Of a stretch of DNA of 64,000 bases, positions 1 through 9,803 are shown in pieces. Within the stretch, counting starts at the first letter, position 1; each line of letters opens with the position of its first letter. Position numbers and translations under genes: made by a program. Location of the stretch: assembly GCF_000712135.1 (NCBI RefSeq), contig NZ_JOOE01000001.1:372001-436000 (forward strand), given 5' to 3'. The DNA is from Sphingomonas sp. UNC305MFCol5.2 (lineage in GTDB: Bacteria > Pseudomonadota > Alphaproteobacteria > Sphingomonadales > Sphingomonadaceae). A model generated the notes under the pieces. The model was given only the letters and a program-made list of their open reading frames with translations. It made no database searches and was not told the DNA's origin.

Positions 1-746
1 AGGCGCAGGTTGCGGTCGTCGAAACCGCCCATTGCGTTGAAGCTGCCGCGGGTACCGTCGAAGCTCGGGCCGGTATAGGTGTTGTCGACCCAGTCGTCGC
101 GGTGCTGGTAGAGGCCGGAGACGCGGAACGAGAGCAGGTCGTCGACGATCGGGCCGCCGAAGCCGGCATCGATATTGGCGCTGCCATATTCGCCCACCGA
201 CATCGTGGCGCGGCCCTGGAAGGTGTCGCTCGGGCGGATCGTGTCGAACTTGACGATGCCGGCAGTGGTGTTGCGGCCGAACAGCGAGCCCTGCGGGCCG
301 CGCAGCACTTCGACGCGGTCGAGATCATAGACCGGGTTCGACTTGAGCACGACGTGCTCCAGCACGACGTCGTCCTGGATGATCGACACAGGCTGCGAGG
401 CGCCGAGGTAGAAATCGATGTTGCCAAGGCCGCGGATGTAGAAGCGCGGGAAGATGCGGCCGGTGGTCGTCTCGGCATAGAGCCCGGGGATGCGACCGGC
501 GAGCGAGAGCGTGTCGTCGCCCGCCGCCTGGAAGTCGCGAAGCTGCTCGCCCTGCACCACCGCCACCGAAACCGGCACGTCGACCAGCCGCTGCTCGCGG
601 CGCTGCGCGGTGACGACGATGTCGCCGTTCTCGGTGTCAGCCGCAGGTGCGGCGGTGTCCTGCGCGAAGGCAGTGCCGGCGTAGAACAACGCGGCGACGG
701 CCACTCCCGAACGAAGGGCGCGGCGGGCATATACGGATTTCATCAT
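1..746 (-). CDS. TonB-dependent receptor, N-terminal part (cut by window edge)
   Basis: Outer-membrane, TonB-driven uptake receptor; only about the first 248 residues are in the window because the reading frame runs off the left edge. The start shows a signal peptide with a hydrophobic core and an AFAQD cleavage region. A TonB-box-like stretch (GDIVVTAQRRE) follows, then a plug domain with the typical motifs FYIRGLGNID, LDRVEVLRGPQGSLFGRNTTAG. Two ATGs lie in tandem (746 and 743); a GGGG upstream fits 743 slightly better in spacing. The plug is of the iron-complex or polysaccharide-type sphingomonad receptors, but the substrate cannot be told from this part. Confidence 0.85.
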   Translation of the reverse strand, partial: MMKSVYARRALRSGVAVAALFYAGTAFAQDTAAPAADTENGDIVVTAQRREQRLVDVPVSVAVVQGEQLRDFQAAGDDTLSLAGRIPGLYAETTTGRIFPRFYIRGLGNIDFYLGASQPVSIIQDDVVLEHVVLKSNPVYDLDRVEVLRGPQGSLFGRNTTAGIVKFDTIRPSDTFQGRATMSVGEYGSANIDAGFGGPIVDDLLSFRVSGLYQHRDDWVDNTYTGPSFDGTRGSFNAMGGFDDRNLR

Positions 747-952
747 TTCCCCAATCTTGTTCTTTGGCTCGCGGACGCGCGCAGCCCTTGCCCGATGCTC
801 GATGAGCATGGACGGCCGGCGTTCGCGAAAGGACTATTTTCCCTGAGCGGGCCGCTAGGCCCGGATTGTGATGGGATTGTGACGGTTGCGCATCGTTTGC
901 TGCAACCCGCGGTGCATGATTTGCAACCGGAGCCGTGCCGCGGAAGCGGCGG

Positions 953-1834
953 TCAGATCAGCCCGGCGCTTGCCAAAGCCGCGTCGACCTCGGCGCGGCT
1001 CGCCTCGGAGGCCTCCGTCATCGGCAAGCGAAGGTCGCCCGGGAAGCCGGGGCGCACCTTTCCCAGCGCGTATTTGACCGGGCCGGGCGACGCATCGGTG
1101 AACATCGCGATGTGCAGGCGATAGAGCCGGTCGTGGAGTTCGAGCGCGCGGGCATTGTCGCCCGCGGCCCAGGCGGTTTGGAAGTCGGCGCAGAGCCGCG
1201 GCGCGACATTGGCGGTGACCGAGATGCAGCCCGTGCCCCCCATCGCATTGAAAGCCAGCGCAGTCTCGTCATTGCCCGACAGCTGGATAAAGTCCTTGCC
1301 GCAGCCGGCGCGCTGCTCGGAGACGCGGCCTAGCTGGCCGGTGGCATCCTTGACGCCGATGAAACGCTCCGGGAAGGCCTGGGCGATCCGCGCCATCGTG
1401 GCGGGCTGGATGTCGGTCACGGTGCGGCCGGGGACGTTGTAGAGCACGATCGGCAGATCGGTCGCTTCCGCCACCGCTTCGAAATGGCGGAAAATGCCTT
1501 CCTGGCTCGGGCGATTGTAATAAGGCGGCACCATCAGCACCGCATCGGCACCCGAAGCCTTGGCGGCATGGACATTGGCGATGGCGACCTGGGTATCGTT
1601 CGAGCCGGCACCGGCGAGGACGGGCACCCTGCCCTTCGCCTGATCGGCGCAGACGCGCACGACCTCGAAATGCTCGTCCTTGGTCAGCGTCGCCGCCTCG
1701 CCGGTGGTGCCGCATGGCACGAGCGCGGCCGAACCTTCGGCAATCTGCCATTCAACAAGATCGCGATAATCTTGCTCGGCAAAGGCGCCGTTACGGAATG
1801 GCGTGACGAGCGCGGGAATCGACCCGGAGAACAT
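953..1834 (-). CDS. dapA: 4-hydroxy-tetrahydrodipicolinate synthase
   Basis: Condenses pyruvate with aspartate semialdehyde, the first committed step of the diaminopimelate/lysine pathway, in the cytoplasm. The 293-residue length is typical. Visible family features are the GTTGE motif at 42-46, the YY pair at 105-106, catalytic Tyr132 (LYNVPGRT), Arg137 and the Schiff-base Lys162 in GVKDATG. The fold is a TIM barrel. The gene is single and divergent from the lytic transglycosylase at 1894, with about 60 bases between the two starts. Nothing unusual is seen. Confidence 0.97.
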   Translation of the reverse strand: MFSGSIPALVTPFRNGAFAEQDYRDLVEWQIAEGSAALVPCGTTGEAATLTKDEHFEVVRVCADQAKGRVPVLAGAGSNDTQVAIANVHAAKASGADAVLMVPPYYNRPSQEGIFRHFEAVAEATDLPIVLYNVPGRTVTDIQPATMARIAQAFPERFIGVKDATGQLGRVSEQRAGCGKDFIQLSGNDETALAFNAMGGTGCISVTANVAPRLCADFQTAWAAGDNARALELHDRLYRLHIAMFTDASPGPVKYALGKVRPGFPGDLRLPMTEASEASRAEVDAALASAGLI

Positions 1835-1893
1835 GGCGTGAAAATCTTTCTAAAGTCCCGAGATCGGGACTGGCAGATAGTCGGCGATTCCGT

Positions 1894-3912
1894 ATGATGT
1901 CCAGCATGCTCGGGTCGTTTATCAAGAGCGCTGTGCTGCTCGCTGGAGTATCGGGGGTCGCGGTTTCGTCGCAGCTCTCGCAGGACCAAATCCGCGCGTT
2001 TGCGGGAGCGCTGCAAAATGCGGCATCGCCGGCGCAGGCTAGCTATGCGCAGTCAGACCCGCTGTCCTATGCGTTGATCGAATGGAAGCGGCTCCAGCAA
2101 TCCGATAATTGGCCCTTTACCGATTATGCCAATTTCATGCTCGCGCATCCTGGCTGGCCGGGCGAGACCAGCCGGCGCGCGGCGGCCGAGACGGTACTCG
2201 ACAGCGGGAGCTACGCACCCGCGCTGGTGATGCGCTTCTTCGAGCGCTTCCCGCCGCTGACTGCCGCCGGGCGCCTGCGCTATGCCGAGGCACTGGCGGC
2301 GTCGGGCAGGCGCGCCGAGGCCAATGAGCAAGCGCGTCAAGCGTGGCGCTCGGGGACCCTGCGGGCCTCCGACGAGAGCAAGCTGATGTCGGGCTTCTTC
2401 CCGGCGCTGACGCCGGCGGATCACGACGCGCGGATGGACATGCTGTTGTGGAAGAATGCGACCAGCACCGCCGTGCGGCAGCTCGCCTTCGTGTCCCCCT
2501 CGAAGCGATCGATCTTCGAGGCCCGGATCGCCTTCCGCACCAGGGCGGCGGATGCCGCGCTCAAGGGCGCGACGGCATTGGACGTCGGCCGTAGCGATCC
2601 CGGCTATATCGCCGATCGCGCGCGCTGGCTGCGCGACACCGGCCAGAGCCCGGCGATGCGTTCCTATCTCGCTGGGCGGCCGCGGCTGACGTCTTATCCG
2701 GGCGATGCCGAGGCGTGGTATGAAGTGCTGCTGCTGGCGGCACGGGGCGCTTCGTCCGACAACCAACCCAGCCTTGCCTACCAGATCGCAAGCCAAGTCG
2801 ACGATGCCTTTCCCTCGACTACGGTGATCGCTGAACTGCCACTGGGCGAGCGCGACGATTATACCAGCCTCACCTGGCTGGCGGGCACCACGGCCTTTTA
2901 CAACCTCGCACGGCCACGCGACGCGATCGGCATGTTCGAGCGCTATTCACGAGGCTCCAAGACGCCGACCACCCAGTCCAAGGGGCTGTACTGGGCCGGG
3001 CGGGCGGCGGAGGCCGCCGGCGATCAGGTCGCGGCCCAGGACTATTTCAGCCGGGCCGCGGGCTTTTCCGATCTCTATTACGGCCAGCTCGCCGCCGAGC
3101 GGGTGGGCCGCGCGTTGAAAGGACCGCCGCCGCTCGATACGCGCGTCGCGGCCCCGGAGGCGCGCGATGCCTTCTATCGGCGCGAGACGGTGCGCGCGGC
3201 GCAATTACTCGGGACGATGGGCGATCGCGTCTCGCAGGGGATGTTCATCCGCCAGATCGCCCGCGACGCGGCTACCGACAACGACCATGTGCTCGCGGCG
3301 GAGCTCAGCCGTACGATCGGACGACCCGATCTGGGGGTGATGGTCGGGCGCAGTGCCCTCGAGAACGGCCTGTCCGATTATACCGCGGCGGGATATCCCT
3401 CGGTTCGCGTGCCGGAATCGCAGCGCGATTACTGGACAATCGTCCACGCCATCGCGCGGCAGGAAAGCCAGTTCGACCGGGCCGCGGTGAGCCATGCCGG
3501 CGCCCGCGGGCTGATGCAGCTCATGCCCGGCACCGCGGCGGAAACGGCGGGCAAATTGGGGTTGAGCTACAATCGGGACTCGCTCACCACCGATACCGAC
3601 TACAATATCAAGCTGGGCTCGACCTATTTCCAGCGGATGTTCAATCTCTATGGCAGCTATCCGCTGGCGGTGGCCGCGTATAATGCCGGGCCGGGCAATG
3701 TGAACAAATGGCTCCGCGCTTATGGCGATCCGCGGCTGCCGGGCGGCGATATGGTGCGCTGGGTGGAGCAGATTCCGATCTTCGAGACCAAGAACTATGT
3801 TCAACGCGTCCTCGAAAATGCCGTGGTCTATGACCTGATGAACCCCGAGCATGCCCGTTCGCGCGGACCGGCGAACATGAGCTGGTATCTCGGCAAGAAC
3901 CGGCCGGGCTGA
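1894..3912 (+). CDS. slt: Soluble lytic murein transglycosylase (Slt family)
   Basis: Periplasmic enzyme that cleaves the MurNAc-GlcNAc bond of peptidoglycan, forming a 1,6-anhydro product. The 672-residue protein starts with a hydrophobic export signal (residues 1-25), followed by a long helical superhelix (about 40-480) and a C-terminal SLT catalytic domain. The catalytic glutamate is Glu524 in IARQESQFD; it is followed by GLMQLMPGTA and by AAYNAGPGNV, both hallmarks of the family. The start at 1894 (tandem ATGs) overlaps the divergent dapA promoter region. greB follows after 32 bases. Confidence 0.93.
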   Translation: MMSSMLGSFIKSAVLLAGVSGVAVSSQLSQDQIRAFAGALQNAASPAQASYAQSDPLSYALIEWKRLQQSDNWPFTDYANFMLAHPGWPGETSRRAAAETVLDSGSYAPALVMRFFERFPPLTAAGRLRYAEALAASGRRAEANEQARQAWRSGTLRASDESKLMSGFFPALTPADHDARMDMLLWKNATSTAVRQLAFVSPSKRSIFEARIAFRTRAADAALKGATALDVGRSDPGYIADRARWLRDTGQSPAMRSYLAGRPRLTSYPGDAEAWYEVLLLAARGASSDNQPSLAYQIASQVDDAFPSTTVIAELPLGERDDYTSLTWLAGTTAFYNLARPRDAIGMFERYSRGSKTPTTQSKGLYWAGRAAEAAGDQVAAQDYFSRAAGFSDLYYGQLAAERVGRALKGPPPLDTRVAAPEARDAFYRRETVRAAQLLGTMGDRVSQGMFIRQIARDAATDNDHVLAAELSRTIGRPDLGVMVGRSALENGLSDYTAAGYPSVRVPESQRDYWTIVHAIARQESQFDRAAVSHAGARGLMQLMPGTAAETAGKLGLSYNRDSLTTDTDYNIKLGSTYFQRMFNLYGSYPLAVAAYNAGPGNVNKWLRAYGDPRLPGGDMVRWVEQIPIFETKNYVQRVLENAVVYDLMNPEHARSRGPANMSWYLGKNRPG

Positions 3913-3944
3913 TTTCTCCTGGCGTTTCGCGCTAGAACGCTGAC

Positions 3945-4421
3945 ATGGACCGCCCCAATTACATTACGCCTGCCGGATATGCCGCCCTCAAGGCTGAATA
4001 TGACGCGCTGTTCGCGACCGAGCGACCGCGGCTGGTGGAGACCATCTCGTGGGCCGCAGGCAATGGCGATCGCTCCGAGAACGGGGATTATATTTACGGC
4101 CGCAAACGGCTGCGCGAGATCGACCGGCGGCTGGGCTTCCTGTCGAGACGCATGAAGGCGGCAAAGGTCGTCGATCCGGCAAGGCAGGAGGACCGCAGCC
4201 GGGTGTTCTTCGGCGCGACGGTGACCATCGCCGACGAGGACGACAATCATCGCCAACTGACTCTGGTGGGCGATGACGAGACTGACGCCGGCAAAGGGCT
4301 GATCGGATGGAATGCGCCGCTGGCGCGGGCATTGCGCGGCGCCGCAGTGGGCGACCTCAGACGCGTCACCTTGCCCGGCGGTGAGCGCGAATATGAAGTG
4401 ATTGCTGTAACTTACCCCTGA
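3945..4421 (+). CDS. greB: Transcription elongation factor GreB
   Basis: Binds the RNA polymerase secondary channel and stimulates cleavage of backtracked transcripts. The 158-residue protein has the two Gre parts: an N-terminal coiled coil (about 8-75) with the acidic tip GDRSENGDYIYGRKRLREID, and a C-terminal FKBP-like domain (about 85-157). The tip sequence and the arginine-rich coil separate GreB from GreA. It lies 32 bases after the transglycosylase on the same strand and may be cotranscribed. Confidence 0.93.
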   Translation: MDRPNYITPAGYAALKAEYDALFATERPRLVETISWAAGNGDRSENGDYIYGRKRLREIDRRLGFLSRRMKAAKVVDPARQEDRSRVFFGATVTIADEDDNHRQLTLVGDDETDAGKGLIGWNAPLARALRGAAVGDLRRVTLPGGEREYEVIAVTYP

Positions 4422-4530
4422 AGCGTGCCCCGGATGCGGTGAACCGAATCGCCAGTCCCCTCGTCTTTCGACGGTCCGTGCTAGACAGGCGACGAGGCCC
4501 GCGTTCGGGTCCGGGTTTAGCGTGGGGATT

Positions 4531-4809
4531 ATGGTAACACAGCGTATACTGGTTTCAGGCCGCGTCCAGGGCGTCGGCTATCGCGACTGGGTGGTGCGCA
4601 CGGCGCAACGCACCGGCCTTACCGGCTGGGTGCGCAACGTGAGGGATGGGCGCGTCGAGATCCTCGTTTCCGGCGATGACGACACCGTCGCCAAATTGAT
4701 CGAGGGATGCCACGAAGGCACGCCGCTGGCGCGGGTCGACAATGTCGAGGCCTATTCTGCCGAGGGCGAGAAGCAGGCCAAGGGCTTCACCAAACGCTTC
4801 ACCGCCTGA
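4531..4809 (+). CDS. Acylphosphatase
   Basis: Small enzyme hydrolysing acyl phosphates. The 92-residue protein carries the family signature GRVQGVGYRDWV, with the phosphate-binding arginine, and the GWVRNVRDGRVEI motif with the catalytic asparagine. An in-frame GTG at 4522 would add three residues; ATG 4531 is preferred because GGGG lies at a normal distance before it. It stands alone between greB and the DoxX gene. Confidence 0.93.
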   Translation: MVTQRILVSGRVQGVGYRDWVVRTAQRTGLTGWVRNVRDGRVEILVSGDDDTVAKLIEGCHEGTPLARVDNVEAYSAEGEKQAKGFTKRFTA

Positions 4810-4923
4810 CGCAGGAAAACGGGAAACACTGGGTTTCACCGGCACCGGTTGATTCAGCGCCGCCGGCGTGAAAGGTTCCGCTTGTGAAACGGCGTGATCG
4901 CCCGCCGTCACAGGAGGAACGCA

Positions 4924-5310
4924 ATGCCCATTCCCGCAAGCTGGTCCGGCCCCCTGCTGAGCGTGCTGCGCATCGCCGCGGCGCTTACATTCCTGCATCA
5001 CGGCACGTCGAAATTCTTGGGGCTACCGCCCTTCCCGGTGCCGCCGCCACTGCCGCCGATGCTGATCGCGGCGGGCGTGATCGAGCTGGTGGGCGGGGCG
5101 TTGCTGCTGATCGGCTTCTTCACGCGGCCGGTGTCGTTCATCGCATCGGGCATGTGCGCGGTGGCCTATTTCATGGTGCATGCGCCCAAGGGCTTTTTCC
5201 CGTCGGTCAACCAAGGCGAGGCCGCCCTGCTCTACGCCTTCATCTTCCTCTATCTCGCCGCCGCGGGTGCGGGTCCGTGGAGCGTCGACGCGACGCGCAA
5301 TCGGAGCTGA
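4924..5310 (+). CDS. DoxX family membrane protein
   Basis: Small integral inner-membrane protein of the DoxX/SURF4-like family, 128 residues, with four predicted transmembrane helices (roughly 13-33, 45-67, 72-92, 100-120). The sequence LTFLHHGTSKF near the start and the GG-ALLLIGFFTRP turn are typical. Members have been linked to redox or thiosulfate-related functions, but the exact reaction here is unknown. The start at 4924 follows a strong AGGAGG site; an upstream in-frame GTG at 4894 is not favoured. Confidence 0.85.
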   Translation: MPIPASWSGPLLSVLRIAAALTFLHHGTSKFLGLPPFPVPPPLPPMLIAAGVIELVGGALLLIGFFTRPVSFIASGMCAVAYFMVHAPKGFFPSVNQGEAALLYAFIFLYLAAAGAGPWSVDATRNRS

Positions 5311-5329
5311 AGCTTCGACTACCGGTTCA

Positions 5330-5363
5330 GCTGCAGGCGGAGCGCAGTCATTCCGCCTGCAGC
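5330..5363. terminator. Inverted repeat between convergent genes
   Basis: A perfect 12-base inverted repeat (5330-5341 and 5352-5363, GCTGCAGGCGGA and its complement) with a 10-base loop lies between the convergent DoxX gene and the gene ending at 5371. It may act as a bidirectional transcription stop. There is no clear T run on either side, so an intrinsic terminator is likely but not certain. Confidence 0.45.
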
Positions 5364-5370
5364 GTCCGGA

Positions 5371-6018
5371 TCATTGGATGCCGCTGCAATCGCCACCCAG
5401 CCGCTGGGCGAAGCCGCCGCCGGCATAGCCCAATTCGGCATGGTCGGCCTTGCCGATCAGGTAGCGGACCTTGCGATCGCCGCCGAGGCTGGTCTCGACG
5501 ATCCAGGCGTCGCGGTCACCGACCTTCTCGCTGCCGACCACGTCGAGGCTGAAGCGGCCGAGGCCCTTGTCATATTGGTAGAAGGGCAGCTCGAAATGCG
5601 CGCCCTCCTTCAGCGGCAGCGCGGCAAAAGTAAGCCCCCAGAGATTGCCCTCCCAGACCTGACCGGTGAGCGCAATCTCGACCGGCGCGGCGCCGGGCCG
5701 CGCGGTGACCAGCTTGCCTGGTCCATAAACGACGCGGACATGCTCGACGCCCGATTTGCGGCTGTCGAAGGCGATCGGCGCCAGATCCTTTTGCCGCAGC
5801 ACGAAATGATCGCGCAGGTCGAACTTGTCGCCGACACGCTGGTGGACGACCACATCCCATGCGGGTGCGCCATTGGCGCTGGTCGCCTGCACGGTCTGGA
5901 GCGTCGCGCCCATCACCGTCTCGCCGCGGGCGATGGCGTAGCAGACGGTACCGGGCTGGAGACGGGTGCCGTCCACGGCGGGGAGCGCGGCCTGTGCCGC
6001 CAGTGCGAGAAGAAGCAT
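5371..6018 (-). CDS. Exported protein of unknown function (DUF3108-like layout)
   Basis: A 215-residue protein not assigned to a named family with certainty. It begins with a short hydrophobic leader (MLLLALAAQAALPA), suggesting export to the periplasm. The body is rich in beta strands, with a conserved-looking YQYDKGLGRFSLDVVGSEKV region and a Cys near the end (GGDCSGIQ). The layout resembles DUF3108-type periplasmic beta-barrel proteins, but that is only an impression. It is convergent with doxX and lies just downstream of the GNAT gene on the same strand. Confidence 0.7.
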   Translation of the reverse strand: MLLLALAAQAALPAVDGTRLQPGTVCYAIARGETVMGATLQTVQATSANGAPAWDVVVHQRVGDKFDLRDHFVLRQKDLAPIAFDSRKSGVEHVRVVYGPGKLVTARPGAAPVEIALTGQVWEGNLWGLTFAALPLKEGAHFELPFYQYDKGLGRFSLDVVGSEKVGDRDAWIVETSLGGDRKVRYLIGKADHAELGYAGGGFAQRLGGDCSGIQ

Positions 6019-6059
6019 AGCGGCACTCTAGCCAGCGCAGCGCGGCGGTCCAGCGTGTT

Positions 6060-6551
6060 TTACCGAGCTAACGCACTTTCTAGCGCCTTGCGCTGGGTGA
6101 CCACGGCAACCCCGTGTGCGTCGACTTCGAAGCCGGCGACGTGGAAGCCGTGGCGCAAGTTGAGCAGGATCATCGGATTGTTGGCGGTACGGGTGCGCGT
6201 CTCGACGAAGCGGTAGCCTGCCGCCGCGGCGTGCCGGTGCTGGCGCTCCATCAGCTGCGACGCCACCCCCTGTCCGCGCAGCCGCGGATGGACGCCGCCG
6301 AGCCACGAATAGAGCAATGCATCGCCGCGCCGGTAGCCGAGCTTGAAGCCGGCCCATTCACCGCCTTCGATCGCCAGCCACAGATCGGGATCGGCGATGC
6401 GCGGCAGCCGGCCGAGCAGATAGGCCGGATCGAATTCGTCGAACACCGCAGTACAGAGCCCGAGCAACGGGTCTGCGGCTTCCGCGATCGGTCCTGTCCA
6501 GCGCTGATAATCGATCCGGGACATGAAGGTGGATAGATCAGCGGTCGGCAT
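6060..6551 (-). CDS. GNAT family N-acetyltransferase
   Basis: Predicted cytoplasmic acetyl-CoA-dependent acyltransferase of 163 residues. The acetyl-CoA binding motif A is visible as GVHPRLRGQGVASQLMERQH, followed by a beta-4/helix-3 region (FVETRTRTANNPMILLNLRHGF) typical of GNAT motif B. The substrate is unknown. A second in-frame ATG at 6524 is possible. It is divergent from the gene at 6619. Confidence 0.85.
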   Translation of the reverse strand: MPTADLSTFMSRIDYQRWTGPIAEAADPLLGLCTAVFDEFDPAYLLGRLPRIADPDLWLAIEGGEWAGFKLGYRRGDALLYSWLGGVHPRLRGQGVASQLMERQHRHAAAAGYRFVETRTRTANNPMILLNLRHGFHVAGFEVDAHGVAVVTQRKALESALAR

Positions 6552-6618
6552 GGGGCGTCAAGGCCTCGCCCTCCCCAATCAAATACCCTGCCCTCCCCGG
6601 AGCGTCTATGAGAGAGGG

Positions 6619-7419
6619 ATGAAGCATCTTTCCGGACTGATTGTCGCCATGCTCGCCGGCGTCGGCAGCGCCCAGGCGCAGGATCTGCGCCCGCTCTGCC
6701 CTGACCGGCCCGGGCTGGGCACACCTGCCTGCATTGTCGATTCCGGCCATCTCGTCGTCGAACTCGGCGGTGTGGACTGGTCACGCGAGCAGGATGGAAG
6801 CGAACGGACAGACAATTGGACCGCGGGCGATCTCCTCCTCCGCTACGGCGTGACCGGGACGATGGAAATCCAGGCTGGCTGGACCGCTTTCGGCGCCGTC
6901 CGCACTCGGGACCGCGTGACCGGTTCGACCGTGCGGAGCTCGGGGACGGGCGACGTGAGCCTGGCGGTGCGCCGCAACTTTTCGCACCCCGATGGGTCGG
7001 GCCTCTCGGCAGCGATCATGCCTTATGCCACGCTGCCCACCGGCGGCGCGGCGATCGGCGCGGGCGATTGGGGCGCGGGGCTTGTCGTGCCGCTCAGCTA
7101 CAGCCTGAGCGACACGATCGCCATCGCAGTGACTCCCGAGATCGACGCCGCGGTGGATAGCGACCGGCACGGGCGGCACCTCGCTTATGGCAGCGTGATC
7201 GGCCTCAGCGCCGCACTCGGCCCGCGCGTGAGCAGTGCGCTCGAGTTCGAGGCAGTGCGCGACGAGGATCCTGCGGGCCATGTGACCCGGAAGCTGGTGA
7301 GCCTGTCCTTCGCCTGGCAGCCCGGCGACGACGCCCAGTTCGACATGGGCGCAGTCGCGGGGCTGAATGCGGCCAGCCCGGACATGGAGCTGTATCTGGG
7401 GATCGCGCACCGCTTCTGA
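6619..7419 (+). CDS. Outer-membrane transporter-like protein (meta-pathway phenol degradation family fold)
   Basis: A 266-residue exported protein. It starts with a clear signal peptide ending SAQAQ, followed by a beta-strand-rich body with repeating aromatic/glycine strands (RYGVTGTMEIQAGWTAFG, YATLPTGGAAIGAGDWGAG) and a C-terminal phenylalanine (IAHRF), typical of outer-membrane barrels. It fits the family often annotated as transporter or MetA-pathway of phenol degradation protein. ATG 6619 was chosen over an upstream in-frame start at 6523 because the signal peptide begins here and GAGAGGG precedes it. Confidence 0.75.
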   Translation: MKHLSGLIVAMLAGVGSAQAQDLRPLCPDRPGLGTPACIVDSGHLVVELGGVDWSREQDGSERTDNWTAGDLLLRYGVTGTMEIQAGWTAFGAVRTRDRVTGSTVRSSGTGDVSLAVRRNFSHPDGSGLSAAIMPYATLPTGGAAIGAGDWGAGLVVPLSYSLSDTIAIAVTPEIDAAVDSDRHGRHLAYGSVIGLSAALGPRVSSALEFEAVRDEDPAGHVTRKLVSLSFAWQPGDDAQFDMGAVAGLNAASPDMELYLGIAHRF

Positions 7420-7429
7420 GCGGTTGTCA

Positions 7430-7450
7430 GCCCGCTTGACCAAAGCGGGC
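7430..7450 (+). terminator. Hairpin after the barrel-protein gene
   Basis: An 8-base stem (GCCCGCTT at 7430-7437 with AAGCGGGC at 7443-7450) and a 5-base loop lie 10 bases after the stop codon at 7419. The stem is followed by ATATT rather than a long T run, so it is a modest candidate. Confidence 0.45.
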
Positions 7451-7501
7451 ATATTCTGGGCCGCGAGCGGGATCTGCGTGCGGATCGATGCAGGTGAGCG
7501 G

Positions 7502-7948
7502 TTAGCCGGGTCGCTTCTTCGCGTCCCAATAATCGAAGGCTTGCGCCTGCAGCCGCGCGACCAGAGCGGCCGCATTCGGCCCGGTCCATTCCCCCTGATA
7601 GCCATAGGCCTCGCGCGCGCCGACCCACCAGCCCTGCCCCGGCAACCGATCGGCCTCGCGGACCACCAGCACTGCCAGATTGGGCTCGCCGACAGCGACA
7701 CCCGCCGAGTCGATCGCATCGAGCGTCTTGCACACCGCCCGCATTTTTGGGCGAGTGAAGCGATGGCCCAGCTGGCCAAGCAGCTCGGAATAGCTGACGG
7801 CGCGACGCTCGCGGGCCGCCGCGATCAGCAGCGCGCGCACCTGCGCCACATTGGCGAGCGATCCGGGGCCTTGCTCGTCGGATACCAGCCCTTCGCTGAC
7901 GAGCCAGCGGCCGAGCGTATCGCCGAAGCCGGGCGCCTTGCGAGCCAT
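7502..7948 (-). CDS. Conserved protein of unknown function
   Basis: A 148-residue soluble protein with no signal peptide or membrane segment. The middle part (AAARERRAVSYSELLGQLGHRF) looks like a small helical or winged-helix DNA-binding unit, and the end has a Trp/Tyr-rich stretch (GQGWWVGAREAYGYQGEWTG). From memory, similar sphingomonad proteins are sometimes labelled ribose-phosphate pyrophosphokinase, but none of that enzyme's motifs is visible, so the label should not be used. It lies just downstream of ettA on the same strand. Confidence 0.65.
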   Translation of the reverse strand: MARKAPGFGDTLGRWLVSEGLVSDEQGPGSLANVAQVRALLIAAARERRAVSYSELLGQLGHRFTRPKMRAVCKTLDAIDSAGVAVGEPNLAVLVVREADRLPGQGWWVGAREAYGYQGEWTGPNAAALVARLQAQAFDYWDAKKRPG

Positions 7949-7973
7949 CAGACCGCAGACGCCCGGATCGTCA

Positions 7974-9653
<1,680 letters not shown>

Positions 9654-9803
9654 GATAGGGTCTCCGATGGGTATCTGGGATGCTGGAAGTTTGGCGGCGA
9701 TGTAGCGATCGAAGCACCAAATGGCAACGCGGCCGAGATGGAAACAAAAAGGAAACACGCAAGCCATTGGCAAATGTTGCGGGGGTGGCTAGCAACCCAT
9801 TCC